Positions 29,162-36,264 of a stretch of DNA of 44,460 nt are shown one piece after another. The notes beneath the pieces are model-generated. The model worked only from the letters and a program-made list of their open reading frames with translations, was not told the DNA's origin and searched no databases. A program made the position numbers and the translations under genes. Origin of the DNA: UBA4736 sp002404015 (GTDB lineage Bacteria > Chloroflexota > Dormibacteria > Dormibacterales > Dormibacteraceae); the NCBI GenBank assembly GCA_036747295.1, contig DAIOCN010000020.1, positions 1 to 44,460 of the forward strand, in the 5' to 3' direction. Position 1 is the stretch's first letter, and every line of letters starts with the position of its first letter.

Positions 29162-30268
29162 GTGGAGTTTGGGGCGGACCTGACAGCCTGCTGGCGCCCT
29201 CGCGTCGGTATGAGCACGGTCGCGCTGGAGCTGACCCGGGCGATGCTGGCCGCCGGCGCCTCGGACGGTTGGACCGTTTTTTTCAGCGAGAAGCGGCTGC
29301 CCGGGTTCGACGCTGCCAGGGCGGTGCTGTCACCCAGCCGGCAGGAACTGGCCAACAAGCTGAGCTGGCTCCCGCGCGTCGAGGCCGAGGCCCGCCTGGA
29401 CGCCATCCTCTACCCGTACTGGCCGTCGCCACCCTGGCGTTCCCGCCGGGCGCCCCCCGCGGCCGTCTTCGTGCACGACCTCGCGTTCCGCGTCCGGCCC
29501 GCGGAGGTGCCCTGGCAGCAGCGCCTGTACATGGGCCGGCTGCTTCCGCGCGCCCTCGAAACCGCGGCCGCCGTCATAGTCCCATCCGCCGCCACCCGCC
29601 GCGACCTCCTGGCGCACTATCCGCTGGCGGGTCTCGAGGAGCGCGTGCACCTGGTGCCGGAGGGACCGGGCCTCGAGGGTGTCGAGCCGGGAGCCTTACC
29701 GGCGGGTCTCAGTCCGGGGTTCCTGCTCGCGGTGGGGACCGTCGAGCCGCGCAAGAACTACCGGAGGCTGCTGGCTGCCTACCGGCAGCTACCCGATCCA
29801 CCGCCGCTCGTGATCGCCGGCAAGGCGGGCTGGGCCTTCGGCGACACGCTCGAGCTCCTCCGCTCAGAGCCTCGCGTGCGCCTGCTGGGCCACGTCGACG
29901 ACCCCACCCTGCTGGCCCTCTATCGGTCGGCTGCGGCACTCGCCTTCCCCAGCCTCTATGAGGGCTTCGGGTTGCCCTTGCTGGAAGCCATGGCGCAGGG
30001 GCTGCCGGCGCTGGTCGGCGATGCCGGCGCGCTGCCCGAGCTGGCCGCCGGGGCAGCGCTGGCCGTCGATCCCCTGAGTGAGGAGGCTATCGCGGCCGGC
30101 CTCGCCCGCCTCCTGGGCGACTCCGCCCTGCGCGCTGAGCTGGCCGCGAAAGGTCGCCAGCGCGCGCGCCGGTTCACTTGGGCCGCGGCGGGCAAGCAGG
30201 CGCTTCGCGTTCTCCGCTCGGTCGCCGCGGCCGGCCCTGGGTACCATGTCGGTTCGGGGCATGTCTGA
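29162..30268 (+). CDS. Glycosyltransferase family 4-like protein
   Basis: A 368-residue GT-B glycosyltransferase that would move an activated sugar to an acceptor on the cytoplasmic side; donor and acceptor are unknown. The N-terminus shows the acceptor-domain pattern (FGADLTACWRPRVGMSTVALELTRAM, normally an RGVGRY-type motif). The C-terminal donor domain has FLLAVGTVEPRKNYRRLLAAY, LLGHVDDPTLLALYRSAAALAFPSLYEGFGLPLLEAMAQGLPALVGDAGALPELAAGAAL, which includes the E-x7-E motif of GT4. GTG 29162 follows TATAGT by 7 bases. It overlaps the next gene by 8 bases. Confidence 0.9.
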   Translation: MEFGADLTACWRPRVGMSTVALELTRAMLAAGASDGWTVFFSEKRLPGFDAARAVLSPSRQELANKLSWLPRVEAEARLDAILYPYWPSPPWRSRRAPPAAVFVHDLAFRVRPAEVPWQQRLYMGRLLPRALETAAAVIVPSAATRRDLLAHYPLAGLEERVHLVPEGPGLEGVEPGALPAGLSPGFLLAVGTVEPRKNYRRLLAAYRQLPDPPPLVIAGKAGWAFGDTLELLRSEPRVRLLGHVDDPTLLALYRSAAALAFPSLYEGFGLPLLEAMAQGLPALVGDAGALPELAAGAALAVDPLSEEAIAAGLARLLGDSALRAELAAKGRQRARRFTWAAAGKQALRVLRSVAAAGPGYHVGSGHV

Positions 30269-31913
30269 ATTCGAGAGCGTCCGCGTCCTGGTCCACGTCG
30301 GAGAGGGAGGGCAGCACGACTACCGGGGAATGGCGGCCCCGCTCCTGCGCCGCCTCGAGGCGGGCGGCTTCCAGCTGACGGTCGTGTCCACCCGGGAGCT
30401 CCCGCCCCTGGAGGGCCACCACGTGCTGCTGGCCGCCACCGACCATCCGCTCGACGAGGCCGCGCACGCCCGTTTGGCCGCCTATCTCAAGGGGGGCGGC
30501 GGCCTGCTCGCCCTCCACCAGACGCTCGAGGCATGGGGCTGGGCCGCCGGCGATGAGGCGCCCGAAACCGAGCTGACCGTCCGGCCCCGTCCAGGGGGCC
30601 CGATCTCGGATCGCCTGGACGCCGAGTTCCCGCTGCGCGACCGGTTCCCGCTCTTCGAGCCGCCGCCGGAGGCGGAGGTCCTGCTCAGCGTGCCCTGGCA
30701 CTACGGCGAGCGCGTGCTGGCTTACGGCCGGGCCGCCGGAGGCGGGCGGGTCGTCCACCTCGGCGCCGGCCACTCGGCCGCCGTGTACGCCGATCCCAGG
30801 TTCGGCCAGGTCGTCCACCGCTGCCTCCGGCACGCGGCCGGCCTCCAGCCCGCCCCGCCCATCGGCGTCGGGCTCTACGGCTACGGCGCGATCGGCCGCG
30901 AGCACGCCTCGGCGGTCGGCGAGGTGACCGGGTTCGAGCTCCGGGGGATCTGCGACCGCGTCCCTGAACGCCGCTCGGCGGCGGCCGCGGCCCACCAGGT
31001 GCGGGCCCACTCCGAGGCTGCCGAGATGCTGGCCGACCCGGCCATTGACCTGGTCGTGGTCGGTGTGCCGCCCGCCGCCCATGCCGGGGCCGTGCTGGAG
31101 GCGGTGGCGGCCGGCAAGCACGTAGTCTGCGAGAAGCCGTTCGCGCTCCGGGTCGCCGAGGTGGACCGCATGCTGGAGGCGGCGAGCCAGGCGGGGCGCT
31201 TCCTGACCGTCTATCAGAGCCGGCGCTGGGACCCCGACTTCGTCCGCCTCCGGGGCGCGCTCGTGGAGGGCGCGATCGGCGAGCTCTTCTACATGGAGTC
31301 CTTCATCGGCGGCTTCGGGCACCCCTGCAGCTACTGGCACAGCCACGAGCCGATCTCCGGCGGCACCATCTACGATTGGGGCTCCCACTACTTCGACTGG
31401 GTGCTCCAGCTCTTCAGCGACCCGGTCGTCGCAGTCAGCGCGACGGCTCACAAGCGGGTCTGGCACGACGTGACCAACTCCGACCAGGTTCGCGTCGACC
31501 TCACTTTCGAGGGTGGCGCCCAAGCGACGTTCCTGCAGTCCGACATCGCGGCTGCCGGCAAGCCCAAGTGGTACCTGTTGGGCACGGCCGGCGCCCTCAC
31601 CGGGGACTGGCGCTACGAGACGGTCAAGGCTCGCTCCTGGACCGGCGACCTGGTCGAGGAGCGCCTGGCGCCCTCCGAGTCGCCGGCCGAGCTGACGGTG
31701 CACCGGCCCGACGGGCATGGCGGAGCCGATCGGGACCGCCTGGTCCTGGCACCGCGCGTCCCGAATGGCTTCTACCGCAACCTCGCCGACCACCTCCTCC
31801 TGGGTGAGCCGGCCGCGGTCACCGCCCTGGAGGCGCGCCGCAACGTGGCCGTCATGGAGGCGGCCGCGCGCTCCATCGCGGCCGGCGGCGAGCGGCTGCA
31901 GGTGCGCATATAG
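30261..31913 (+). CDS. ThuA-like domain fused to Gfo/Idh/MocA oxidoreductase
   Basis: A 550-residue two-domain protein. Residues about 6-200 (VRVLVHVGEGGQHDYRGMAAPLLRRLEAGGFQLTVV, GGGGLLALHQTLEAWGW, VPWHYGERVLAYGRAAGGGRVVHLGAGHSAAVY) resemble the ThuA/glutamine amidotransferase-like fold found in sugar-utilisation loci. Residues about 206-550 are a Gfo/Idh/MocA dehydrogenase: GVGLYGYGAIGREH (GxGxxG), the EKP motif in VVCEKPFALR, and a C-terminal (beta/alpha) domain with GGTIYDWGSHYFDW. Substrate unknown; polyol or sugar oxidation or a related isomerisation is the family role. An ATG at 30246 would add five residues. It is followed immediately by a second Gfo/Idh gene. Confidence 0.85.
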   Translation: MSEFESVRVLVHVGEGGQHDYRGMAAPLLRRLEAGGFQLTVVSTRELPPLEGHHVLLAATDHPLDEAAHARLAAYLKGGGGLLALHQTLEAWGWAAGDEAPETELTVRPRPGGPISDRLDAEFPLRDRFPLFEPPPEAEVLLSVPWHYGERVLAYGRAAGGGRVVHLGAGHSAAVYADPRFGQVVHRCLRHAAGLQPAPPIGVGLYGYGAIGREHASAVGEVTGFELRGICDRVPERRSAAAAAHQVRAHSEAAEMLADPAIDLVVVGVPPAAHAGAVLEAVAAGKHVVCEKPFALRVAEVDRMLEAASQAGRFLTVYQSRRWDPDFVRLRGALVEGAIGELFYMESFIGGFGHPCSYWHSHEPISGGTIYDWGSHYFDWVLQLFSDPVVAVSATAHKRVWHDVTNSDQVRVDLTFEGGAQATFLQSDIAAAGKPKWYLLGTAGALTGDWRYETVKARSWTGDLVEERLAPSESPAELTVHRPDGHGGADRDRLVLAPRVPNGFYRNLADHLLLGEPAAVTALEARRNVAVMEAAARSIAAGGERLQVRI

Positions 31914-32806
31914 GCGGGCGCGGCCTCGGCTGGGGGATCCTGGGGGCGTCCTGGATCGGCGGCCGCGCCGTGCTCCCTGCGATCGCCGCCTCGTCCAACG
32001 GGCGCCTGCTGTCCCTGGCCAGTCGTGACGCGGGGCGGGCGCGCGTCATGGCCGAGCAGCACGGTGTTGAGCGCTGCGTCGAAACCTATGACGCAGTGCT
32101 TGAGGACCCTGCTGTGGAGGCGGTCTACATCCCGCTCGTGAACAGCCTGCACCGGGAATGGACGCTGCGAGCCCTGCGCGCCGGCAAGCACGTGCTGTGC
32201 GAGAAGCCGCTCGCCCTCAACGCCGCCGAGGCCGAGGAGATGGCCGCGGCCGCCGAGGCCGCGGGGCGCCTGCTCATGGAAGCGCTCATGTACCGCTTCC
32301 ACCCCCGCATGCGCGAGCTCGCCGAGTCCGTGACCGCCGCCCGCCATGTCCATGCGGTGTTCGGCTTCTCGCTCGACGCGCCCGGCAACTACCGGCTCGA
32401 CCCACAGCTCGGCGGGGGCGCCCTGCTGGACGTGGGCTCATACACCGTTAGCGCCGCCCGCTGGCTGCTCGGGGAGCCGCGCGAGGTGCATGCCGTGGCC
32501 CGCCGGGGACCCTCTGGCGTCGACACTACCGTGAGCGCACTGCTCGGCTTCGCGGGCGGCGCCCAGGCCACGCTGCTCGCCAGCTTCGAGACGCCGGAGG
32601 TCCAGGAGCTGGTGGTGGTCACCGGCGACCGCGTCGTCCGCCTCGAGCAGCCCTTCACCGCCTGGCGGGATCCGGCCGACCCCTACCAGCTGATGGTGGA
32701 GGCGTTCGCCGCCGCCGCGCTCGACGGAGGGCCGGCGCCGCTGCCGGCCGCCGACTCGATCGCCAACCTGCGAGTCCTGGACCGCATCGCCGAGCTGATC
32801 CGCTAG
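31910..32806 (+). CDS. Second Gfo/Idh/MocA oxidoreductase, start codon uncertain (AUA?)
   Basis: An NAD(P)-dependent Gfo/Idh/MocA enzyme. The Rossmann motif GWGILGASWIGGRAVLPAI begins before the first in-frame ATG/GTG/TTG (GTG 31970), so that start would remove the cofactor-binding loop. In frame upstream there is no ATG, GTG, TTG or CTG back to the stop at 31807; the only start-like codon is ATA at 31910, overlapping the TAG of the previous gene (ATATAG). Further motifs are EKP in VLCEKPLALN, MYRFHPRM, and GGGALLDVGSYTVSAARWLLG. About 298 residues from 31910. Either a rare start is used, or one base is missing in the sequence. Its TAG stop is in the target-like GCTAGC of the following element. 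Confidence 0.75.
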   Translation: MGGRGLGWGILGASWIGGRAVLPAIAASSNGRLLSLASRDAGRARVMAEQHGVERCVETYDAVLEDPAVEAVYIPLVNSLHREWTLRALRAGKHVLCEKPLALNAAEAEEMAAAAEAAGRLLMEALMYRFHPRMRELAESVTAARHVHAVFGFSLDAPGNYRLDPQLGGGALLDVGSYTVSAARWLLGEPREVHAVARRGPSGVDTTVSALLGFAGGAQATLLASFETPEVQELVVVTGDRVVRLEQPFTAWRDPADPYQLMVEAFAAAALDGGPAPLPAADSIANLRVLDRIAELIR

Positions 32807-32988
32807 CAGGCCGCTGAAAAAGGAATCGACGGTGCTTCGGCGCCCAGGCGACCCATCTCCGTCGTTGACTCCTGCGATCCTCGCGACGCGTATCTCCAAT
32901 ACGCTTTGCTCCGGTTCTCGAAGTCGCCTAGGATCTGGGCCACCTGGTCACCGAATCTCTCGCCGACCTTTTTCAGCACCCCGCTAGC
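32802..32988. mobile_element. MITE-like element with 22-bp imperfect terminal inverted repeats
   Basis: Left end GCTAGC-AGGCCGCTGAAAAAGG (32802-32823) and the right end's reverse complement GCTAGC-GGGGTGCTGAAAAAGG (32967-32988) match at 19 of 22 positions. GCTAGC at each edge could be a target duplication or part of the repeat. The 143-base interior has no ORF but has internal pairing, such as GCGTAT-CTCCA-ATACGC (about 32889-32905) and AGGCGAC/GTCGCCT. The size and lack of coding capacity fit a non-autonomous insertion element. It provides the stop codon of the upstream gene. Confidence 0.7.
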
Positions 32989-32994
32989 ACCCGC

Positions 32995-33000
32995 TACGAT
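32995..33000 (+). promoter_or_regulatory. -10 element, leaderless MFS gene
   Basis: TACGAT, 7 bases before TTG 33008 and directly after the MITE-like element. Confidence 0.55.
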
Positions 33001-33007
33001 CGGGGAC

Positions 33008-34252
33008 TTGGCCCGGACCGCAGACGGCACCAGCTATCGCGAGCTGCTCGCGACCCCCGGCTTCGGCCGCCTGGCGGGCTCCTCCCTGCTCGCCCGCGTG
33101 GGCGGCCAGATGTGGGGCGTCGCGATCGTGCTCTACGTCCTCGAGCGCTTCCACTCGCCCAGCCTGGCCGGTCTGACCGTGTTCATCTCCCTGGCGCCCG
33201 GCCTGCTGATCTCTCCGCTGGCCGGTGCGGCTCTCGACCGCTGGGGCCGGATCCGGCTGATCTGCGTCGACTACGTGCTGGGCGCCGCCACCCTGGTCGG
33301 CGTGGTCGTCATGGCTGCGGCCGGCGTTCTCACCGTGCCCTCGCTGCTTGTCCTGATGGCGGTCAGCTCCCTCACCGTGCCGCTGGGCTTTGCGGGGGCG
33401 CGCTCGCTCTTTCCGATCCTCGCCCCCAGCCACCTCTGGGACCGCGCCAACGCACTCGACAGCGCGATCTACAGCGCGTCCAACGTCGCCGGGCCGGCCC
33501 TGGCCGGCGTCCTCTACGTCGCGATCGGAGGCGGCGGCACGCTTCTGGTCGTCGCCGCGGTCTGGGTGGCCGCCGTCTTCGCGGTCCTGGGGATCCGCGA
33601 GCCCGCGCGCCGCGAGACCGACCGCAACGTCCTCGGGGAGGCCTGGGACGGCCTCCGCGAAACCTTCCGAAACCCCGTGCTGCGGGCGATGTCGCTCTCG
33701 ATCCCGATCGCCAACGCCAGCCGGGGGGTGCTCATCCTGGCCCTGCCCGTGTTCATCCTGCACGACCTCCACCGGGGTCCCGACGTGGTCGGGTTCGCCT
33801 GGTCGGTGGGCGGCCTGGCGGCCCTGGTTTCCGGGATCCTGGCCGGCCGGCTGGCCACCCTGGGCAAGGAGCGCAGGCTGATCGGCGCCTGCATGATCGG
33901 CCAGGCGGCCGTCCTGGCAGGGCTGGCCGCGGCGCCCTCCCAGCTGACGGTCTACGCGGCGTTGTTCCTGACCGGCTTGCTGAACGGGCCCCAGGACGTA
34001 GCGCTCTTCTCGCTGCGCCAGCGCAGCGTCAGCACCGCGCTCCTGGGCCGGGTGCTGGCGATCTCGATGAGCTTGAACTTCCTGGGCCAGCCGATCGGAT
34101 CCGCGATCGGGGGACCGCTGGTCGCCGGCTCCGCCCGGCTGGGGATGGCCGCGTCCGCGGCCTTCCTGGCGGTGGGCGCGGTGCTGCTCTGGGTGCTGCT
34201 ACCGCGTCCGGCCCTGGCTCAGTCCTCGACGACCACCGTCGCGCCCAGCTGA
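33008..34252 (+). CDS. MFS transporter (MFS_3/enterobactin-exporter-like)
   Basis: A 414-residue protein with about 12 membrane helices. Pattern: FGRLAGSSLLARVGGQMWGVAIVLYVLERFHSPSLAGLTVFISLAPGLLISPLAGAALDRWGRIRL (motif A-like DRWGR after helix 2), then RANALDSAIYSASNVAGPALAGVLYVAIGGG, typical of the drug- and siderophore-efflux-like MFS_3 group. The open frame begins at 32906 inside the MITE-like element; the TTG at 33008, 7 bases after TACGAT, is the better start. Its last 34 bases overlap tail-to-tail with the L,D-transpeptidase gene on the other strand. Substrate unknown. Confidence 0.85.
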   Translation: MARTADGTSYRELLATPGFGRLAGSSLLARVGGQMWGVAIVLYVLERFHSPSLAGLTVFISLAPGLLISPLAGAALDRWGRIRLICVDYVLGAATLVGVVVMAAAGVLTVPSLLVLMAVSSLTVPLGFAGARSLFPILAPSHLWDRANALDSAIYSASNVAGPALAGVLYVAIGGGGTLLVVAAVWVAAVFAVLGIREPARRETDRNVLGEAWDGLRETFRNPVLRAMSLSIPIANASRGVLILALPVFILHDLHRGPDVVGFAWSVGGLAALVSGILAGRLATLGKERRLIGACMIGQAAVLAGLAAAPSQLTVYAALFLTGLLNGPQDVALFSLRQRSVSTALLGRVLAISMSLNFLGQPIGSAIGGPLVAGSARLGMAASAAFLAVGAVLLWVLLPRPALAQSSTTTVAPS

Positions 34253-35601
34253 GCCCAAGCGTACAGAGACTGTAGAGGGCCGTCCAGTACGTGGACGCAG
34301 CCGTGGCTGGCGTAGGGCCCGAACTGGGAGCCGGGGCCGTAGCTGTTGTCGGGCTGCCAGTCCGCGTTGTGGATGAAGGTGCCGTCGCCCACGAACTCCA
34401 TCGCCCAGTAGACCCAGGCTTCGTGGTACCAGAAGGGGCTTCCCGGCGGCCACGGCGACACCATCTTGTAGGCAGGCGCCTTGTAGAAGATGCGGAAGGT
34501 GCCGCGGTCGGTGGGCAAGGCCGGGCGGCCCGTGGTGATCGGGGTGCGCAGTATCGGGCAGCCGGCGTCGTAGGCGACCAGCTGCTGGATCGCCAGGTGG
34601 ATCACGATCTGCTGCGCGGGGGCGCCCTCGAGGCACGCGACCCCGGCCAGGGGCAGGCGGCCCGAGCCGAGTGAGCCGGACATCTCGTCGACCAGGCCCT
34701 GGAGGTCGGTGACCGCTTTGGCGAGCTGCTCGTCGCTGTGCGCTGACATGAGCTCCACGTGGTACTGCTCGGCCCGGGTGGCGAAGGCGTCGCCGCCGCC
34801 GTACGCGTTCAACTGGCCCAGCAGGCCCGGCAGCTGGCCGAAGAGCACATCGCCATTGGCCCGCATGTCCACGCGTTTCTGCAGCGTGCGCAGGGCGGCC
34901 GTGAGCTCGTCAGCGATGGCGGCGTGGCTGTCGAGAAGGGCCGGGTAGGGCTGCGCCAGGTAAATCTGGCCGTCCACCAGGCTGGCCTGGCCGGGGTCTG
35001 TCAGCAGCCCCTCCTGGCCGGCAGTTGCGACCAGGTCCCGGAGCTGCGCCTCGCCCTGGACCACGTCCGCCGGCAAGCCTCCCGACAGTCCTCCGCCGGC
35101 ATCGGCCAGCTCCCGTTTGGCGAGCTGGATCTCGACCACCTGGGTGCGAATCCTGGCCGCCAGGGCCCGGTACCCGGCCGGGGTGCTGGTGCGGCCCAGC
35201 TCGACGGCGCCGTCGTAGAGCGCGCCGGTGGCTCCGGGTTCCCGCCTCAGCTCGTCCAGGGCGGCTTCGGCGTCGAGCCGGGAGGCCTGGACCGCCTGTA
35301 GGCGGACGGCCAGCGCCTGGTCCTCGAGCACGAGGAACGGGTCGCGCACCGCGGCACCCGACACGACCGCGTACGGGACAGGCCCGCTGCGGCGCGCCTT
35401 CAGGCTCTGGAGCTCAGCACGCAGGCCGTCCAGGTTGGGGCTGGGAACGCCCTCGGCCACGTAGCGGACCAAGGTCTGCTCGACCGTCCGGGCCCGAGCG
35501 TCGAAGGCCATAGCGTCGGCGCCGGCACAGCCGCTGCTGACGATTGCGGCAAGGGTCAACGCGACGAGGGCGCGGCGCGCCCGCATCATCGAGATTTGCA
35601 C
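34219..35601 (-). CDS. Secreted L,D-transpeptidase (YkuD domain)
   Basis: A 460-residue exported protein. It has an N-terminal signal-like segment (RARRALVALTLAAIVSSGCAG) with a cysteine that could be a lipoprotein site, though the residues before it are not a good lipobox. Residues 35-310 are helical, alanine/leucine-rich and of unknown fold. The C-terminal YkuD domain (about 340-460) has the catalytic motif SHGCVHV, with HxxxxxxxxGxxxSHGC-like context in FIHNADWQPDNSYGPGSQFGPYASHGCVHV. YkuD enzymes make 3-3 peptidoglycan crosslinks or attach proteins. Start GTG 35601 or ATG 35589/35586. The gene after CGNR on the same strand, 15 bases apart. Confidence 0.88.
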   Translation of the reverse strand: MQISMMRARRALVALTLAAIVSSGCAGADAMAFDARARTVEQTLVRYVAEGVPSPNLDGLRAELQSLKARRSGPVPYAVVSGAAVRDPFLVLEDQALAVRLQAVQASRLDAEAALDELRREPGATGALYDGAVELGRTSTPAGYRALAARIRTQVVEIQLAKRELADAGGGLSGGLPADVVQGEAQLRDLVATAGQEGLLTDPGQASLVDGQIYLAQPYPALLDSHAAIADELTAALRTLQKRVDMRANGDVLFGQLPGLLGQLNAYGGGDAFATRAEQYHVELMSAHSDEQLAKAVTDLQGLVDEMSGSLGSGRLPLAGVACLEGAPAQQIVIHLAIQQLVAYDAGCPILRTPITTGRPALPTDRGTFRIFYKAPAYKMVSPWPPGSPFWYHEAWVYWAMEFVGDGTFIHNADWQPDNSYGPGSQFGPYASHGCVHVLDGPLQSLYAWAQLGATVVVED

Positions 35602-35616
35602 GAGGCTATGTCTGGT

Positions 35617-36222
35617 CTAAGCGGCACCGGCCCGCGTTCTTGCGTGGTGACGGCGGGCTTTGGCTCGGTTCCCGCATATGCGCATATCGCACCAGCGGCG
35701 GGTCCGGTTACGCGAGGTGTCGAGGAAAAGGAAGCCGCAGCCCCGGCCTGCGCAGCGGCGGAGCGCGTCCAGGCGGCCCTCGGTCAGCAGGTCGGCTGCG
35801 GAGCGGGCGACCGGCCAGAGCAGCGAGTCGAGCGCCCTGCCGCCATCTGCCCAGAGCCACGTGAAGCCGGAGTCGGTGGGGACCAGCTGGGAGCGGGACA
35901 TCGCGCCCGCCAGCTCGGCGTTGAGGACCTCCAGGTCGGCGCCCCGGGCGGCGGCGGACTCCGCCACGGCGGCGAAGATCCGGTAGAGCGCGAGGCGCAG
36001 CGCCAGCGCCCGCTCGTGCACGCGCAGCGCCTCGGTCGGAGTCCGGCCAGCGGTGCGCAGCAGCCGGGTCGCCTCCTCAGCGTTCAGGATCCCGGTGCGC
36101 CAGCTCCAGCCGACCAGGTCGCCGTAATCCTGCAGGCGCTCGCCGGTTCGCTCGCTCGTGGTGTTGCAGAAGTCGAGACAGAGCCGGCCACCAACGAGGT
36201 CGTACTTGGGGGGTCCAGCCAC
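35617..36222 (-). CDS. CGNR zinc-finger / ABATE-domain regulator
   Basis: A 201-residue protein with an N-terminal ABATE domain (LVGGRLCLDFCNTTSERTGERLQDYGDLVGW, a conserved start) and a C-terminal CGNR zinc finger: C157, C162, C178 and C183 with CGNR at 183-186 followed by a basic tail (AKARRHHARTR). This family is predicted to be stress-related transcription regulators; no target is known here. GTG 36222 lies 7 bases after CAGAAT on the minus strand. It ends 15 bases before the L,D-transpeptidase start, which it may control or be co-transcribed with. Confidence 0.9.
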   Translation of the reverse strand: MAGPPKYDLVGGRLCLDFCNTTSERTGERLQDYGDLVGWSWRTGILNAEEATRLLRTAGRTPTEALRVHERALALRLALYRIFAAVAESAAARGADLEVLNAELAGAMSRSQLVPTDSGFTWLWADGGRALDSLLWPVARSAADLLTEGRLDALRRCAGRGCGFLFLDTSRNRTRRWCDMRICGNRAKARRHHARTRAGAA

Positions 36223-36229
36223 GCGGACA

Positions 36230-36235
36230 ATTCTG
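36230..36235 (-). promoter_or_regulatory. -10-like element of the CGNR gene
   Basis: CAGAAT, 7 bases before GTG 36222; weaker than the others (C in place of T) but with the same spacing. Confidence 0.4.
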
Positions 36236-36264
36236 CCTCTAACTGGCGGCTACATTCAGGGTGG

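Noticed and set aside
34219..34252. Tail-to-tail overlap of the MFS and L,D-transpeptidase genes as a regulatory antisense device
   Set aside because: Thirty-four bases of convergent overlap are common in compact genomes, and no terminator or other signal supports a specific function.
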